From an uncultured bacterium (GTDB lineage Bacteria > Armatimonadota > UBA5829), in the NCBI GenBank assembly GCA_938074205.1, contig CALJES010000011.1, positions 62,001 through 126,000 of the forward strand: DNA of 64,000 bases, given 5' to 3'. The notes beneath the pieces are model-generated. The model did no database searches. It saw only the letters and a list, made by a program, of their open reading frames with translations, and had not been told where the DNA came from. Both the position numbers and the translations under genes were made by a program. Position 1 is the stretch's first letter; every line of letters begins with the position of its first letter. Shown piece after piece: positions 36,381 to 44,797 of this stretch.

Positions 36381-36420
36381 AACCTCCGTTAGTAGTTTGG
36401 TTGTCTAGTAAATCTAGTAA

Positions 36421-38631
36421 TCAAAACTTATGGGTCAACTCGGTTCGGGAAAGGTCTTGCACAGTAAGTCTCTGAGCAAGTACCTGAACCCCGTTCCTGC
36501 GAAACACTGTGCCGTCCAGTAGGGCTGCAGCTTCGAGTGAGGAACCATTCATTCGCACGTAGACTCCTAGAGCATCTGCTTCGAAGTCCAAAAACCGCAA
36601 CCTAGCACGTGCCGATGCCTGCACAAAGTAATCCGCTCTGCCATCGACAAACCGAACTACCATGCCGACTGCTTGGATGCCGTCTTCTGACATCACTTCC
36701 AGAGAGTCGACTTGCTTCACGGGGCAAGAACTTCCTTTCGGGATCGGATAAAGAACGTAAGACATAGACGTTATTCCGGGCGTTTCTTTGGAGAACACTG
36801 CTGTCGGGATTGGCCTGCACTTGTAAACAGTCATCCAACCGGCCGGCACCCAGCCCTGCACGACAGGTTCTTCCTGACCCGAAACGATGTTAACGATCAT
36901 ACCTTTGCTCGGTACCGGAATTATCGATAAATTCGCGGCATCATTATTTGTTGTAGCGACACGCTGACTGTACGGATCAACAGTTGCTCCCTCTGCATCA
37001 AGATGGAACAAGCTCTCATAACGATGCTCAATATCGTCTGAAGGGGTCATAAAGTCGGTAATTATCCAATACTCAGGTTTAACAAAGAATATATGCCGTG
37101 TGTGCGTAACCTTGGTTTCGTTCTCACTGCCGTAGCCCCTGTCGTATGTGCCGGCGGCATAATCGTATCGCGCATGGGATGCCCATCTGTTCGGCAAAGG
37201 CTTCGAGACCACATATCCCTCGCGAAGTTTATTTGCTCTATGCTGCTCCTTCCCGTCAACCATGATTGTGTTGTGTGCTCGGGTCGAAAGCACGTACTTT
37301 CGCCACTGGGAGCTGTCGTATGGGTAGTTACCGGGGTCCACTATGTGATATTTGCCGTGGGCGTATAAGACTATCGACAGAGCGTCCTCGTGCTGATGGC
37401 CATAGCCGAACGGTCCAGCATCCATAAACAGATAAAGTGCATCCTGTTCCCAACCGGAACGCATTACAAGCTGTCCTGCAAACGGCAGTGCAACCGACGC
37501 AAAAACAGGAGGTTCCCCTTCCTTGCTGTCAGTTGCAATCCACTGGAAGTCTTTGCGGCTGGGGAACAGCTCAAACGCGCGAGCCAGAGAAGTCTTGACG
37601 TTTATTCGGCCGCCATCATTTATGTCCGGTAATGTGCGATCCGGCATACACACCTTCAGATTGTAATCGTACATTTTCTCGAGTTTGGCTATGTAGTCTG
37701 AGGGCATTTGGATGTCGTTGATGCGTGCAATCTCATAAGCTCGCAGGAAATTCGTCAGGCTCACCTGATGGTATCCGGTGGTCAGCTCTATCTGGGCGCC
37801 ATCCGGGTAGACCTGTCTATCTAGCTCTGCATATAGCCGCTCAGTGGCCGTCTTGCGCCACTCAGAGGCTTCCTTGAATTCCGGAAACAGAACACCGACG
37901 TGCATGAGTCCATTGCGCTCCATTGTGAGCCAGTTACCGCCGGTGTGCCACTTAGTAAGTTGCCGAGCGTGCTCTACGAAAGACTTTACCATAGTCACAA
38001 TTGCATCGTCGGTGAACGAAGGCGACGTAAGAAATAGGAAAAACGCTTCGGGCCAAGATGTACTGCAGCGAATACCCTGCTCTATTGTGCGCCAGGTGTA
38101 AGTTTCGTTGCCTGACGTAGTGAGCGGCACAGGGTTTTTCTTGACCCAGTCCATCATCTGATAGACGAACTCCTGAGCGTACTTTTCTTCCCCGGTCGCC
38201 CAGTATGCCCTGCCGAGCGTCACCCAAAACGCGTGACGATTTAGCTGCCAAGGCCACTCTTTGTAGTCGATGGGGTTGAGGTTCCAATCGATTTCGCCCT
38301 CGAATTTGTGGTACACGCCGACACTGGGCAGTTCGCGGTTGAGGATTCGATCAGCTTCAGAAGTATCCACATTTTCCGGCCGCTTTTCGTGCTTCGGTCG
38401 AGAGTGGGGGTCAAAATGCCAAACCGGCCTCGTGCGCTTTCTCAGGTGTTCGGCAAATTCATGCCTCGCCGCGGCATAATCACCTGCCTTGACGGCTGCC
38501 TCTACCTTTTCCAGCCCGGGATATCCGAGGCTTAGCATCGAAAAGAATTCTTCGTCACTCAGCCGCGGACCCGTGTCCGCAATAGCCGCCGCAGCCAATC
38601 CGATGAACACCAGCATGCCCGCACCTTTCAT
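36421..38631 (-). CDS. Heparinase II/III-like (alginate-lyase-type) polysaccharide lyase
   Basis: A 736-aa exported lyase. A short signal peptide (residues 1-18) precedes an N-terminal region with the FDPHSRPKHEKRPENVD block and the W-x-LNR-HAFWVTLGRAYWATG toroid start. Later come TGGNWLTMERNG near residue 240, where catalytic Asn/His residues of the toroid sit, and ELTTGYHQVSL near 290. The C-terminal beta-sandwich has FGYGHQHEDALSIVLYAHG near 408. This is the heparinase II/III N plus C arrangement. It should cleave uronic-acid polysaccharides, producing unsaturated ends. Its ATG overlaps the stop of the propeller gene (ATGA), so they are coupled. The following epimerase-like and aldolase-like genes may process its product. 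Confidence 0.85.
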   Translation of the reverse strand: MKGAGMLVFIGLAAAAIADTGPRLSDEEFFSMLSLGYPGLEKVEAAVKAGDYAAARHEFAEHLRKRTRPVWHFDPHSRPKHEKRPENVDTSEADRILNRELPSVGVYHKFEGEIDWNLNPIDYKEWPWQLNRHAFWVTLGRAYWATGEEKYAQEFVYQMMDWVKKNPVPLTTSGNETYTWRTIEQGIRCSTSWPEAFFLFLTSPSFTDDAIVTMVKSFVEHARQLTKWHTGGNWLTMERNGLMHVGVLFPEFKEASEWRKTATERLYAELDRQVYPDGAQIELTTGYHQVSLTNFLRAYEIARINDIQMPSDYIAKLEKMYDYNLKVCMPDRTLPDINDGGRINVKTSLARAFELFPSRKDFQWIATDSKEGEPPVFASVALPFAGQLVMRSGWEQDALYLFMDAGPFGYGHQHEDALSIVLYAHGKYHIVDPGNYPYDSSQWRKYVLSTRAHNTIMVDGKEQHRANKLREGYVVSKPLPNRWASHARYDYAAGTYDRGYGSENETKVTHTRHIFFVKPEYWIITDFMTPSDDIEHRYESLFHLDAEGATVDPYSQRVATTNNDAANLSIIPVPSKGMIVNIVSGQEEPVVQGWVPAGWMTVYKCRPIPTAVFSKETPGITSMSYVLYPIPKGSSCPVKQVDSLEVMSEDGIQAVGMVVRFVDGRADYFVQASARARLRFLDFEADALGVYVRMNGSSLEAAALLDGTVFRRNGVQVLAQRLTVQDLSRTELTHKF

Positions 38632-40550
38632 CTTTCTGACCTCTTAAAAGCATAAACATCGACGCCGCACGAGAAATAGACTGTGCCGTCTGGTCCCACA
38701 GCAACATTAGTCACACGCGCCGGCGCTTCTGCCAGTTTCTCACATTTGCCAGTTCGCATATTCAGCGCCACAACCAGGTTGTCCGTTCCGTAGTAGAGTC
38801 TGCCATCACCTGGAAATGCCGTGGAGGTGCAAGTGATGTTGAGTGCATCTACCGGCAGGCTTTCCAGAAATCGCTGCGTTCGCGTGTTGAAGAACTTTAT
38901 GCGCCCGTTTATCGCAACGGCTGTGCGCTTTGTTGCAGGGTCGAAGCAAAGCGGGCGCACGTTGATAGCGCCTTCGATTTCTTGCTGGAACAAGACCTTC
39001 CCGCTGTCAGGATCTACGATGCCGAATCGAGCATGCTCACCCTTCTTGTTGGGCAGACCGTTTGCGCCCAGCGAGGTGCCCACATAGAGCACACCCTCGC
39101 CTATTGCTAGTCCACTTACAGCCTGCTCTCCCAGAGGATTCTCAAGTAGCCTGGTCTCGCCGGTGATCGGATCGGTTATCGCGACAGCACCTCCGTATGT
39201 TCCATACTTGGCCATCCAACCGGAGTAAAGTTTTCCGTCCGGACCTTTCTGCACACCAGCTATAGGTCTGATATAGCCTTTAGGTCCAACGGACGCGATG
39301 ACCCTTGGGTTAACGTGGTCGATCTGGTTCCAAGGTTTCGAAGGATCGTAGCAGATGATGTCGCCTCCGGCGTAGGAAACGCAGTATACCTTGCCACCGT
39401 GGAACACGACATCATATACTTCGCCTCCTGCGTCGCAAACCGTGCTTGTGTTTTCAAAACGGCCGGTTCTCGGATCTAACCAAAACAACGTCTGACCGAA
39501 GTGGGGCCCGCCCCACAGGATGCCCTTCTCGTCAACCCGCAGAAACAGCGTGGGCCGCGGACCAGATTCAGCAGGTATGCGCCTCAGTTCTGCTCTCTTT
39601 GCGCCGGGCTTGACCACTATGTAGTCCTGCCCTCGAACTCCCAACAGCCAGCCTTCTTTGGTGCAGACCGAAACGCCTTGAAACCGAGGATCGACTTCGC
39701 CGACTAGCTCCAGAGCACTGCTGCCCTTTCGAAACCTGTAGAACGTACTTCCCTGGCGGATGAAAAGAGCGTCTTTCGTGGTCATGTCCGACACAACCGA
39801 CCAACTGCCCTTGTCGGCAGGCGGAACCGGAAAAGGAGGCCCCACAGGATTAAGCTCTCGATCAAATACCCTGGACCCCACCAGGAAGTATTCGCCCCAC
39901 GCCACGCCGTTTACCGCGTCCGCCAAGTGCTCCGGCGGCGCAACGTACGTCTTGCTTTTCGGATCGTAGATCAAAGAGGTGGGCTTCTCTTGGATATAGT
40001 GGCAGAGTATCCGGCCGTCCGGCAGTGATGACACGTTTCGGCAGTACAAATTCGGTGGAGCACCTGCCCCACAGTCTTCGACCTCGTAGGTGTTGAGATC
40101 TAGGGCACCCAGCTTCCCTCCGGGATATGTGCCGCCGTAGACGCGTCCGTCACTGCCCATTGCTAAGTTCCAGATGTAGCTCTCCCCTGGAAACCTAGAC
40201 ACATTCGTGAACTCCATTTTGTTGAGATCAAAGATCATGAACGCGCCGTCGTAAAAGGTACCGACCACCAAACGGTCACCGGGAACTTCCATTAATGCCC
40301 ACGATCCCGACCCTGCGGGGGCACGAAAGACTTCCGCTGTGTTCTTCTCGAAATCGACGAATATGAGCTCGCATCCTGTCTGCTCGTTCATATTTGTCAG
40401 GACAAATCGTTCCCTGCCATCGCGCCGGTCGATAACTAGGCACTTGGCAAGCACGTTCTTTGCCCTACACGGCTGCCCAAGGTGGATAATATTTGGCTGA
40501 ACATCTCCCACCGCCAGCACAGCTGCACAACTCACAACTAGACTCAACAT
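38628..40550 (-). CDS. Exported beta-propeller protein (PQQ/Vgb-like repeats)
   Basis: A 640-aa secreted beta-propeller. ATG 40550 is preferred: GGAGGGGAGAGG lies directly upstream and a signal peptide (about 1-17) follows. Repeated blades of about 45 residues contain motifs such as GSDGRVYGGTYPGG, FYDGAFMIFDLN, GPDGKLYSGWM, GEGVLYVGTS and GPDGTVYFSCG. These are the loops of virginiamycin-B-lyase-like or PQQ-type blades. No catalytic residues can be assigned; such proteins bind substrates or act as sugar-lactone or lyase enzymes. It is the first gene of the four-gene minus-strand operon, with a strong promoter at 40577-40605. A glycan-binding partner of the downstream lyase is plausible. Confidence 0.78.
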   Translation of the reverse strand: MLSLVVSCAAVLAVGDVQPNIIHLGQPCRAKNVLAKCLVIDRRDGRERFVLTNMNEQTGCELIFVDFEKNTAEVFRAPAGSGSWALMEVPGDRLVVGTFYDGAFMIFDLNKMEFTNVSRFPGESYIWNLAMGSDGRVYGGTYPGGKLGALDLNTYEVEDCGAGAPPNLYCRNVSSLPDGRILCHYIQEKPTSLIYDPKSKTYVAPPEHLADAVNGVAWGEYFLVGSRVFDRELNPVGPPFPVPPADKGSWSVVSDMTTKDALFIRQGSTFYRFRKGSSALELVGEVDPRFQGVSVCTKEGWLLGVRGQDYIVVKPGAKRAELRRIPAESGPRPTLFLRVDEKGILWGGPHFGQTLFWLDPRTGRFENTSTVCDAGGEVYDVVFHGGKVYCVSYAGGDIICYDPSKPWNQIDHVNPRVIASVGPKGYIRPIAGVQKGPDGKLYSGWMAKYGTYGGAVAITDPITGETRLLENPLGEQAVSGLAIGEGVLYVGTSLGANGLPNKKGEHARFGIVDPDSGKVLFQQEIEGAINVRPLCFDPATKRTAVAINGRIKFFNTRTQRFLESLPVDALNITCTSTAFPGDGRLYYGTDNLVVALNMRTGKCEKLAEAPARVTNVAVGPDGTVYFSCGVDVYAFKRSER

Positions 40551-40576
40551 CCTCTCCCCTCCGGTAGGCTTACCCA

Positions 40577-40605
40577 ATTCTAGGATAGGCTCGTCTGCGG
40601 GTCAA
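40577..40605 (-). promoter_or_regulatory. Strong promoter of the four-gene lyase operon
   Basis: Minus strand: TTGACC (40605-40600), 17-base spacer, TAGAAT (40582-40577). The leader to ATG 40550 would be about 20 bases and contains the GGAGGGGAG site. Confidence 0.8.
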
Positions 40606-40775
40606 CCTTCAGTGTAAATCGGCGCTAACAAGCAACACGCAACCTTGCTTACCTAAACCATCAATGAATGCTTTTGTTTGTAGAGCGTTATCGTTTCCTC
40701 ACTGTCTTCTTCTAGCGGCAGGACCGCAACAACACACGACATAGATCCAATGCCACAACACTTACATTCTCGCAA

Positions 40776-40804
40776 TTGACAACCGTCGGGCGCGGGGATA
40801 AAAT
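40776..40804 (+). promoter_or_regulatory. Strong promoter of the BON-domain gene
   Basis: TTGACA (40776-40781), 17-base spacer, TAAAAT (40799-40804). The leader to the start at 40877 is about 65 bases. Confidence 0.8.
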
Positions 40805-40876
40805 CCTTTTTGACAAGGTGCTTCTGCACTTCTGTGCTGCTGTAGGCATTCACAGCCCGGAAAGGAGATGGTTGCC

Positions 40877-41143
40877 TTGTCGCTTTGCGACGAAGCGCTG
40901 CTTTGTCTGGTGCGAGACCGGCTGCTGAACGACTTCCGACTGGCCGGTCAGACAATCGATGTTCGCTGCTGCGACGGGCGTGTGTCGCTGCTTGGCACAG
41001 TAGATGCCCCAGAGCTCAAAAAGCTGGCAATTGATCTTATCTCAGGGCTCATCGGCGTTCGACATGTCGAGGAAGAGCTTGTCGTGCGAGCCACGGGAAG
41101 GCAGTTTTCTCAAGACCTGAGCAATACTCCTGTAAGTGCGTAG
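40877..41143 (+). CDS. Small BON-domain protein
   Basis: An 88-aa protein that consists of one BON domain: the helix LVRDRLLNDFRL, strand QTIDVRCCDGRVSLLGTVDAPELKKLAIDLISGLIGVRHVEEELVV. BON domains bind phospholipid or act in envelope-stress and osmotic proteins. Here there is no signal peptide, so it may act in the cytoplasm or at the inner membrane. TTG 40877 is preferred over ATG 40868, since AAAGGAG ends at 40867 and would leave no spacing to the ATG but nine bases to the TTG. A strong promoter is upstream. Two adjacent cysteines (near residues 30-31) and one near the start are unusual for this domain. Confidence 0.72.
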   Translation: MSLCDEALLCLVRDRLLNDFRLAGQTIDVRCCDGRVSLLGTVDAPELKKLAIDLISGLIGVRHVEEELVVRATGRQFSQDLSNTPVSA

Positions 41144-41181
41144 ATAAAAAACGTTTTCAGAGCCGAGTGAGTCCTCGAGCT

Positions 41182-42486
41182 CTATGACTCGGAATCAATC
41201 TCTCGCATCGATGCCAGCACCTCAGCCGCTTTCTCCAAGGTGTAATCAATTTCCGTATCCGAATGGGCGGCTGAGACAAATGCAGCCTCGAACTGGGATG
41301 GTGCTAAGTAGACGCCGCGCTCCAACATTCCTCTGAAGAACTGAGCATATCTGTTGGTATCAGACGTCCTAGCTGATGCGTAGTCGGTCACTGGTCCAGG
41401 TGTGAAGAATAGGGTCATCATCGAGCCGACGCGGTTGCAGTGTACCGGTACGTCCAGCCCCCGGGCGATAGTGGTCAACTCTTGCTCAAGCCTTGCCGCA
41501 GTGCGTTCCAGACGCTGGTAAAACCCTGGCTCCTGAAGAGCCCTCAGCGTAGCTATACCTGCCGCTACCGCGAGCGGGTTTCCAGACAAGGTGCCTGCCT
41601 GATAGACCGGACCTGTGGGTGCAACCACGTCCATAATCTCGCGTTTGCCTCCGTATGCTCCTACGGGCAAACCGCCGCCCAGTATTTTCCCAAGGCAAGT
41701 CATATCTGCTCGTACGCCGAAAAGCTCTTGCGCTCCACCGAAGGCTACCCGAAACCCCGTAATTACTTCGTCAAAGATAAGAACTATGCCGTGCTTGTCG
41801 CACAGCTCTCTTAAGCAAGTGAGAAACTCTTTGGTAGGCGGTACAACTCCCATATTCCCAGCTACTGGTTCGACTACTACACAGGCGATTTCATTACCGT
41901 ATTGTGAGATTGCCTGTCGTACGCCTTCAGTGTCGTTATATCGCAAGACAATTGTATCGGCAGTGACACCAGCAGGCACACCAGCGCTGTCCGGAAGGCC
42001 AAATGTTGCGACCCCGGAACCGGCTTTGGCAAGTAACGGATCCGCGTGGCCGTGGTAACATCCTTCGAACTTTATGATCTTGGTTCGGCCTGTGTAGCCT
42101 CGCGCAACGCGTATTGCGCTCATTACAGCCTCCGTTCCCGAATTGACCAGGCGAACCTTCTCGATCGACGAGACAGCTTGGGTGATCATCTCCGCCAGCT
42201 CTACCTCTCGCGCGGTGGCTGCACCAAAACTGGTTCCGTGCCGAGCAGCTTCGCAAACCGCCTCGATGACTTTAGGGTGCGCATGTCCGAGAATAAGAGG
42301 TCCCCAGGAACAGACGTAGTCGATAAAACGGTTTCCGTCCTCGTCCAGCAAATATGCGCCCTCGCCTCGCGAAATAAACACTGGATTACCGCCGACAGAT
42401 TTGAACGCCCGCACAGGACTGTTTACTCCGCCAGGTATTACGCGAAGCGCGCGTTGATAGAGCTCGTTCGAACGCGAGAAATTCAC
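41182..42486 (-). CDS. hemL: Glutamate-1-semialdehyde 2,1-aminomutase (HemL)
   Basis: A 434-aa PLP enzyme that converts glutamate-1-semialdehyde to 5-aminolevulinate, a tetrapyrrole precursor step in the C5 pathway. Landmarks: [18 protein letters not shown] near the N-terminus, GSTEAV-type block as [16 protein letters not shown], the [11 protein letters not shown] segment, PLP lysine in [17 protein letters not shown] and [12 protein letters not shown]. Length matches the family. The start is GTG 42486 (or 42495), chosen by alignment to known HemL starts and by the promoter at 42505-42533: a longer version starting further upstream would extend past that promoter. No other haem gene lies nearby. 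Confidence 0.95.
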   Translation of the reverse strand: MNFSRSNELYQRALRVIPGGVNSPVRAFKSVGGNPVFISRGEGAYLLDEDGNRFIDYVCSWGPLILGHAHPKVIEAVCEAARHGTSFGAATAREVELAEMITQAVSSIEKVRLVNSGTEAVMSAIRVARGYTGRTKIIKFEGCYHGHADPLLAKAGSGVATFGLPDSAGVPAGVTADTIVLRYNDTEGVRQAISQYGNEIACVVVEPVAGNMGVVPPTKEFLTCLRELCDKHGIVLIFDEVITGFRVAFGGAQELFGVRADMTCLGKILGGGLPVGAYGGKREIMDVVAPTGPVYQAGTLSGNPLAVAAGIATLRALQEPGFYQRLERTAARLEQELTTIARGLDVPVHCNRVGSMMTLFFTPGPVTDYASARTSDTNRYAQFFRGMLERGVYLAPSQFEAAFVSAAHSDTEIDYTLEKAAEVLASMREIDSES

Positions 42487-42504
42487 TCTTATCACCGAAC
42501 GCGG

Positions 42505-42533
42505 AGTATACCAGCCGCTAGCAGTCCTGTCAA
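42505..42533 (-). promoter_or_regulatory. Strong promoter of hemL
   Basis: Minus strand: TTGACA (42533-42528), 17-base spacer, TATACT (42510-42505). Transcription should start near 42498, three bases before GTG 42495 and 12 before GTG 42486, so the leader is extremely short and lacks a Shine-Dalgarno site. Confidence 0.8.
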
Positions 42534-42636
42534 CGTACCGGAGCGTGCAAACAATGGATATCGAACTTGCAGCCAACGTCTTATCTCTGAGACCCCAGGA
42601 AATGTGTAAGTAATTGCACGTGTGAGAGGACTCGTG

Positions 42637-42645
42637 TGCTATAAT
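42637..42645 (+). promoter_or_regulatory. Extended -10 promoter of the GH20-like gene
   Basis: TGCTATAAT (42637-42645) is a perfect extended -10. A TTGCAC lies 20 bases upstream, which is too far for a normal -35. Leader of about 40 bases to ATG 42691. Confidence 0.55.
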
Positions 42646-42690
42646 CACTTTCAGCTACCAATCGACAGACCTGGTAGGAGTGCAGAACAA

Positions 42691-44694
42691 ATGTTGAGAG
42701 CGAGTTTCGTGATTCTAGCCGTAGTCTTCGCGTGTGCAGCAGAATGTGCACCGGTAACAAAGAAGAGTATAAGTCAAAAAGAAGCCTCGCAGTGGGTTCG
42801 CTACACGGTACCGCTGCCAAAGTCGATAAAAATTTCCGGGCAGGTAAGTGTGCCGCGCGGTACCGTGCGTGTAATCCCTTGCCCCGGCCATAGCATTCTT
42901 CTAAAGCAAACCGTAAAAGAGCTGACAGAAGTTTTCGGCGGGAATGCACCGAGCTCGAAGGCTGCGTTTGTTGTGCGACTCCAAATCGGTGGCGCCGAAG
43001 CTGATGCCCTAAAGAAACTGAAGAACGGTGACCAGGCATATAAGATAATAACCCCTGCAAACAAGCCCAACGAACTCCGATTAATCGCTCTCACTCCGAA
43101 CGGTCTTTACTATGCAGCCAAGACGCTGCAGCAGTTAGTGCGAGGTCGAAGTACGACTTCGAAGGTTTATATTCCAATTCTCGAAGTCACCGACTGGCCC
43201 GACATGGCTCAGCGGGGACTTTGGGGCGCCGACAACTACGAGCATCTGAAATGGCTCGGCGACCGCAAGATGAACATTATGGAGCAGATATCCGCCCTAG
43301 GCGTTGACGAGCAGGGAAAGCCGTTCGCGAAGGTGAGGCCGGATCGCATGCCCTTGGTGACTGAAGCGCCGATATACGGCATAGAGTTCGCCCCCGTCAT
43401 TTTGCACCTTGAGCAGGTCGGAAAACTCGGCGTGTTCGAGCACTACCCCGAGTTCAAAGGCAAGACTGAACATCCTGGCGCGCTGTGCTACTCTCAGCCG
43501 GGCGTAGCGGATATGATCGCCGAGTGGATGGTGCAGCTGGCAAGCGTGCCTGGTGTAAAGACACTGGACTGCTGGCTCACTGAGAACATGCACGGCCAGC
43601 CAGGGTGTCAGTGCGACAATTGCAAAAATGAGAAGTGGCAACTATTAGAAGTTCGCACCGTACTGAAGGCGTGGGAAAAGGCGAAGCAGAAACTCGGAAG
43701 GTATTTCACGCTGCGCGTTACGACATCGGAGGCAACAGAGCCTGAGAATAAAGCAATCTTTGCGGAGCTTCCGCCGGACGTACAGGTGACCTACTACCAC
43801 AGCCTGCTCACCTACAACAACCGACGAATGCAGATAATCCCCTCTTACGTAGTGGAAGAAGCGAAGAAAGGACGATGGATGGGTGTGATTCCCAATTTCT
43901 GTTCCCATACGGGCTATTGGGAGCCCTTCACCGGTGCCACATTTGTACACTATAGGCTCAACGAGTTCGTAGACAAAGGGTTGAAGGGACTGGTCGGATA
44001 TGTGACTCCTGGTGTTAACTATTACCGATTCAATACCGAAGCGGCTGCGGAGTGGTCTTGGAATGCGAAAGGCCGATCTCCGCGTGAATTTGCAATCTCG
44101 TATGCCGTGCGCTACGGCATAAAGAACCCAGAAAAGTTTGCTGATTGGTGCGAGATGATAGGGGAAGTTGCGTGGGATGTCTACGGCTGCCACTGGTTAT
44201 ACGGCGAGAAGACTGGCCATCCAGGCAAAGCTGCAGAGTTGCTCAAGAAAGGAGAACTACCCGAGTTGGGCTCCGTGCTTTGGGGCGCGTTTCCGGCACC
44301 GTGGGGCAATATCAAGGACGAGGCGAGGCTCAACGCTGACGTGCAAGCCGCAGCAAAAGCTCTAAAGCTCGCCAGAGAGCTTGGCTACCAACTGGTAGTT
44401 GAGGAGAGCCTTGCAGTGGACGGAACAGTCCGGGCTCTGAAAGCCTTATATGAATTGCGGAAGATAGTGAGGCCCGAGGGCATTGCTCCTGAGCACAAAC
44501 CTGCTGCTGAGAAGCTCTTCCGAGAGTACATTGCCGGACTCACGCAGGCGCGAGAGGTACTTCCGAGATGGGAGAAGATGGTTCGCAATCCCAACTGGCG
44601 CACCACATTCGTGGATAGAGTAACGGTCATTCTAGATGGGATGATCAGCGAAATGAAAAATGTCGCCGCCGAATTGGGAGTGCAAGGCCTATAA
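42691..44694 (+). CDS. Exported GH20/GH67-like glycoside hydrolase (putative)
   Basis: A 667-aa exported protein. TAGGAG precedes ATG 42691 and the signal peptide covers about 1-18. The N-terminal zincin-like (GH20b) fold ends with RLIALTPNGLYYAAKTLQQLVRG near residue 155. Next comes a TIM barrel (about 170-480) with WLTENMHG near 295, whose Glu is a candidate catalytic acid, and the cysteine cluster CQCDNC. YITP-GVNYYRFNTEAAAEWSWN and a helical C-terminal domain follow. This layout is seen in GH20 hexosaminidase-like and GH67 glucuronidase-like proteins. The exact activity is not determined. Transcribed from an extended -10 promoter and closed by a hairpin at 44743-44775. Confidence 0.65.
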   Translation: MLRASFVILAVVFACAAECAPVTKKSISQKEASQWVRYTVPLPKSIKISGQVSVPRGTVRVIPCPGHSILLKQTVKELTEVFGGNAPSSKAAFVVRLQIGGAEADALKKLKNGDQAYKIITPANKPNELRLIALTPNGLYYAAKTLQQLVRGRSTTSKVYIPILEVTDWPDMAQRGLWGADNYEHLKWLGDRKMNIMEQISALGVDEQGKPFAKVRPDRMPLVTEAPIYGIEFAPVILHLEQVGKLGVFEHYPEFKGKTEHPGALCYSQPGVADMIAEWMVQLASVPGVKTLDCWLTENMHGQPGCQCDNCKNEKWQLLEVRTVLKAWEKAKQKLGRYFTLRVTTSEATEPENKAIFAELPPDVQVTYYHSLLTYNNRRMQIIPSYVVEEAKKGRWMGVIPNFCSHTGYWEPFTGATFVHYRLNEFVDKGLKGLVGYVTPGVNYYRFNTEAAAEWSWNAKGRSPREFAISYAVRYGIKNPEKFADWCEMIGEVAWDVYGCHWLYGEKTGHPGKAAELLKKGELPELGSVLWGAFPAPWGNIKDEARLNADVQAAAKALKLARELGYQLVVEESLAVDGTVRALKALYELRKIVRPEGIAPEHKPAAEKLFREYIAGLTQAREVLPRWEKMVRNPNWRTTFVDRVTVILDGMISEMKNVAAELGVQGL

Positions 44695-44742
44695 GCTCGG
44701 CAGCATCTTCATTTTTGAATGCAATAACCGCGGAGTTTCGTT

Positions 44743-44775
44743 GCCCCCAGCGAGCTGCAGTATCCCGCTGGGGGC
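44743..44775. terminator. Bidirectional terminator hairpin
   Basis: A perfect 10-bp GC-rich stem (44743-44752 with 44766-44775, 13-base loop) lies between the convergent stops of the GH20-like and GH38-like genes. The T-run is poor on both sides, so efficiency is uncertain. Confidence 0.6.
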
Positions 44776-44797
44776 CGTGCTGAAGATGGTTGCATCG

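Larger units (their letters stand above)
40551..40876. other. Divergent intergenic region between propeller operon and BON gene
   Basis: 326 bases holding two divergent promoters, at 40577-40605 (minus) and 40776-40804 (plus). A second TTGACA at 40810 has no good -10. No gene or RNA structure was recognised in the middle (40606-40775). Confidence 0.7.

Noticed and set aside
40810-40840. Second TTGACA before the BON gene
   Set aside because: Its -10 position reads TGTGCT or GTGCTG; the upstream pair at 40776-40804 is far better.
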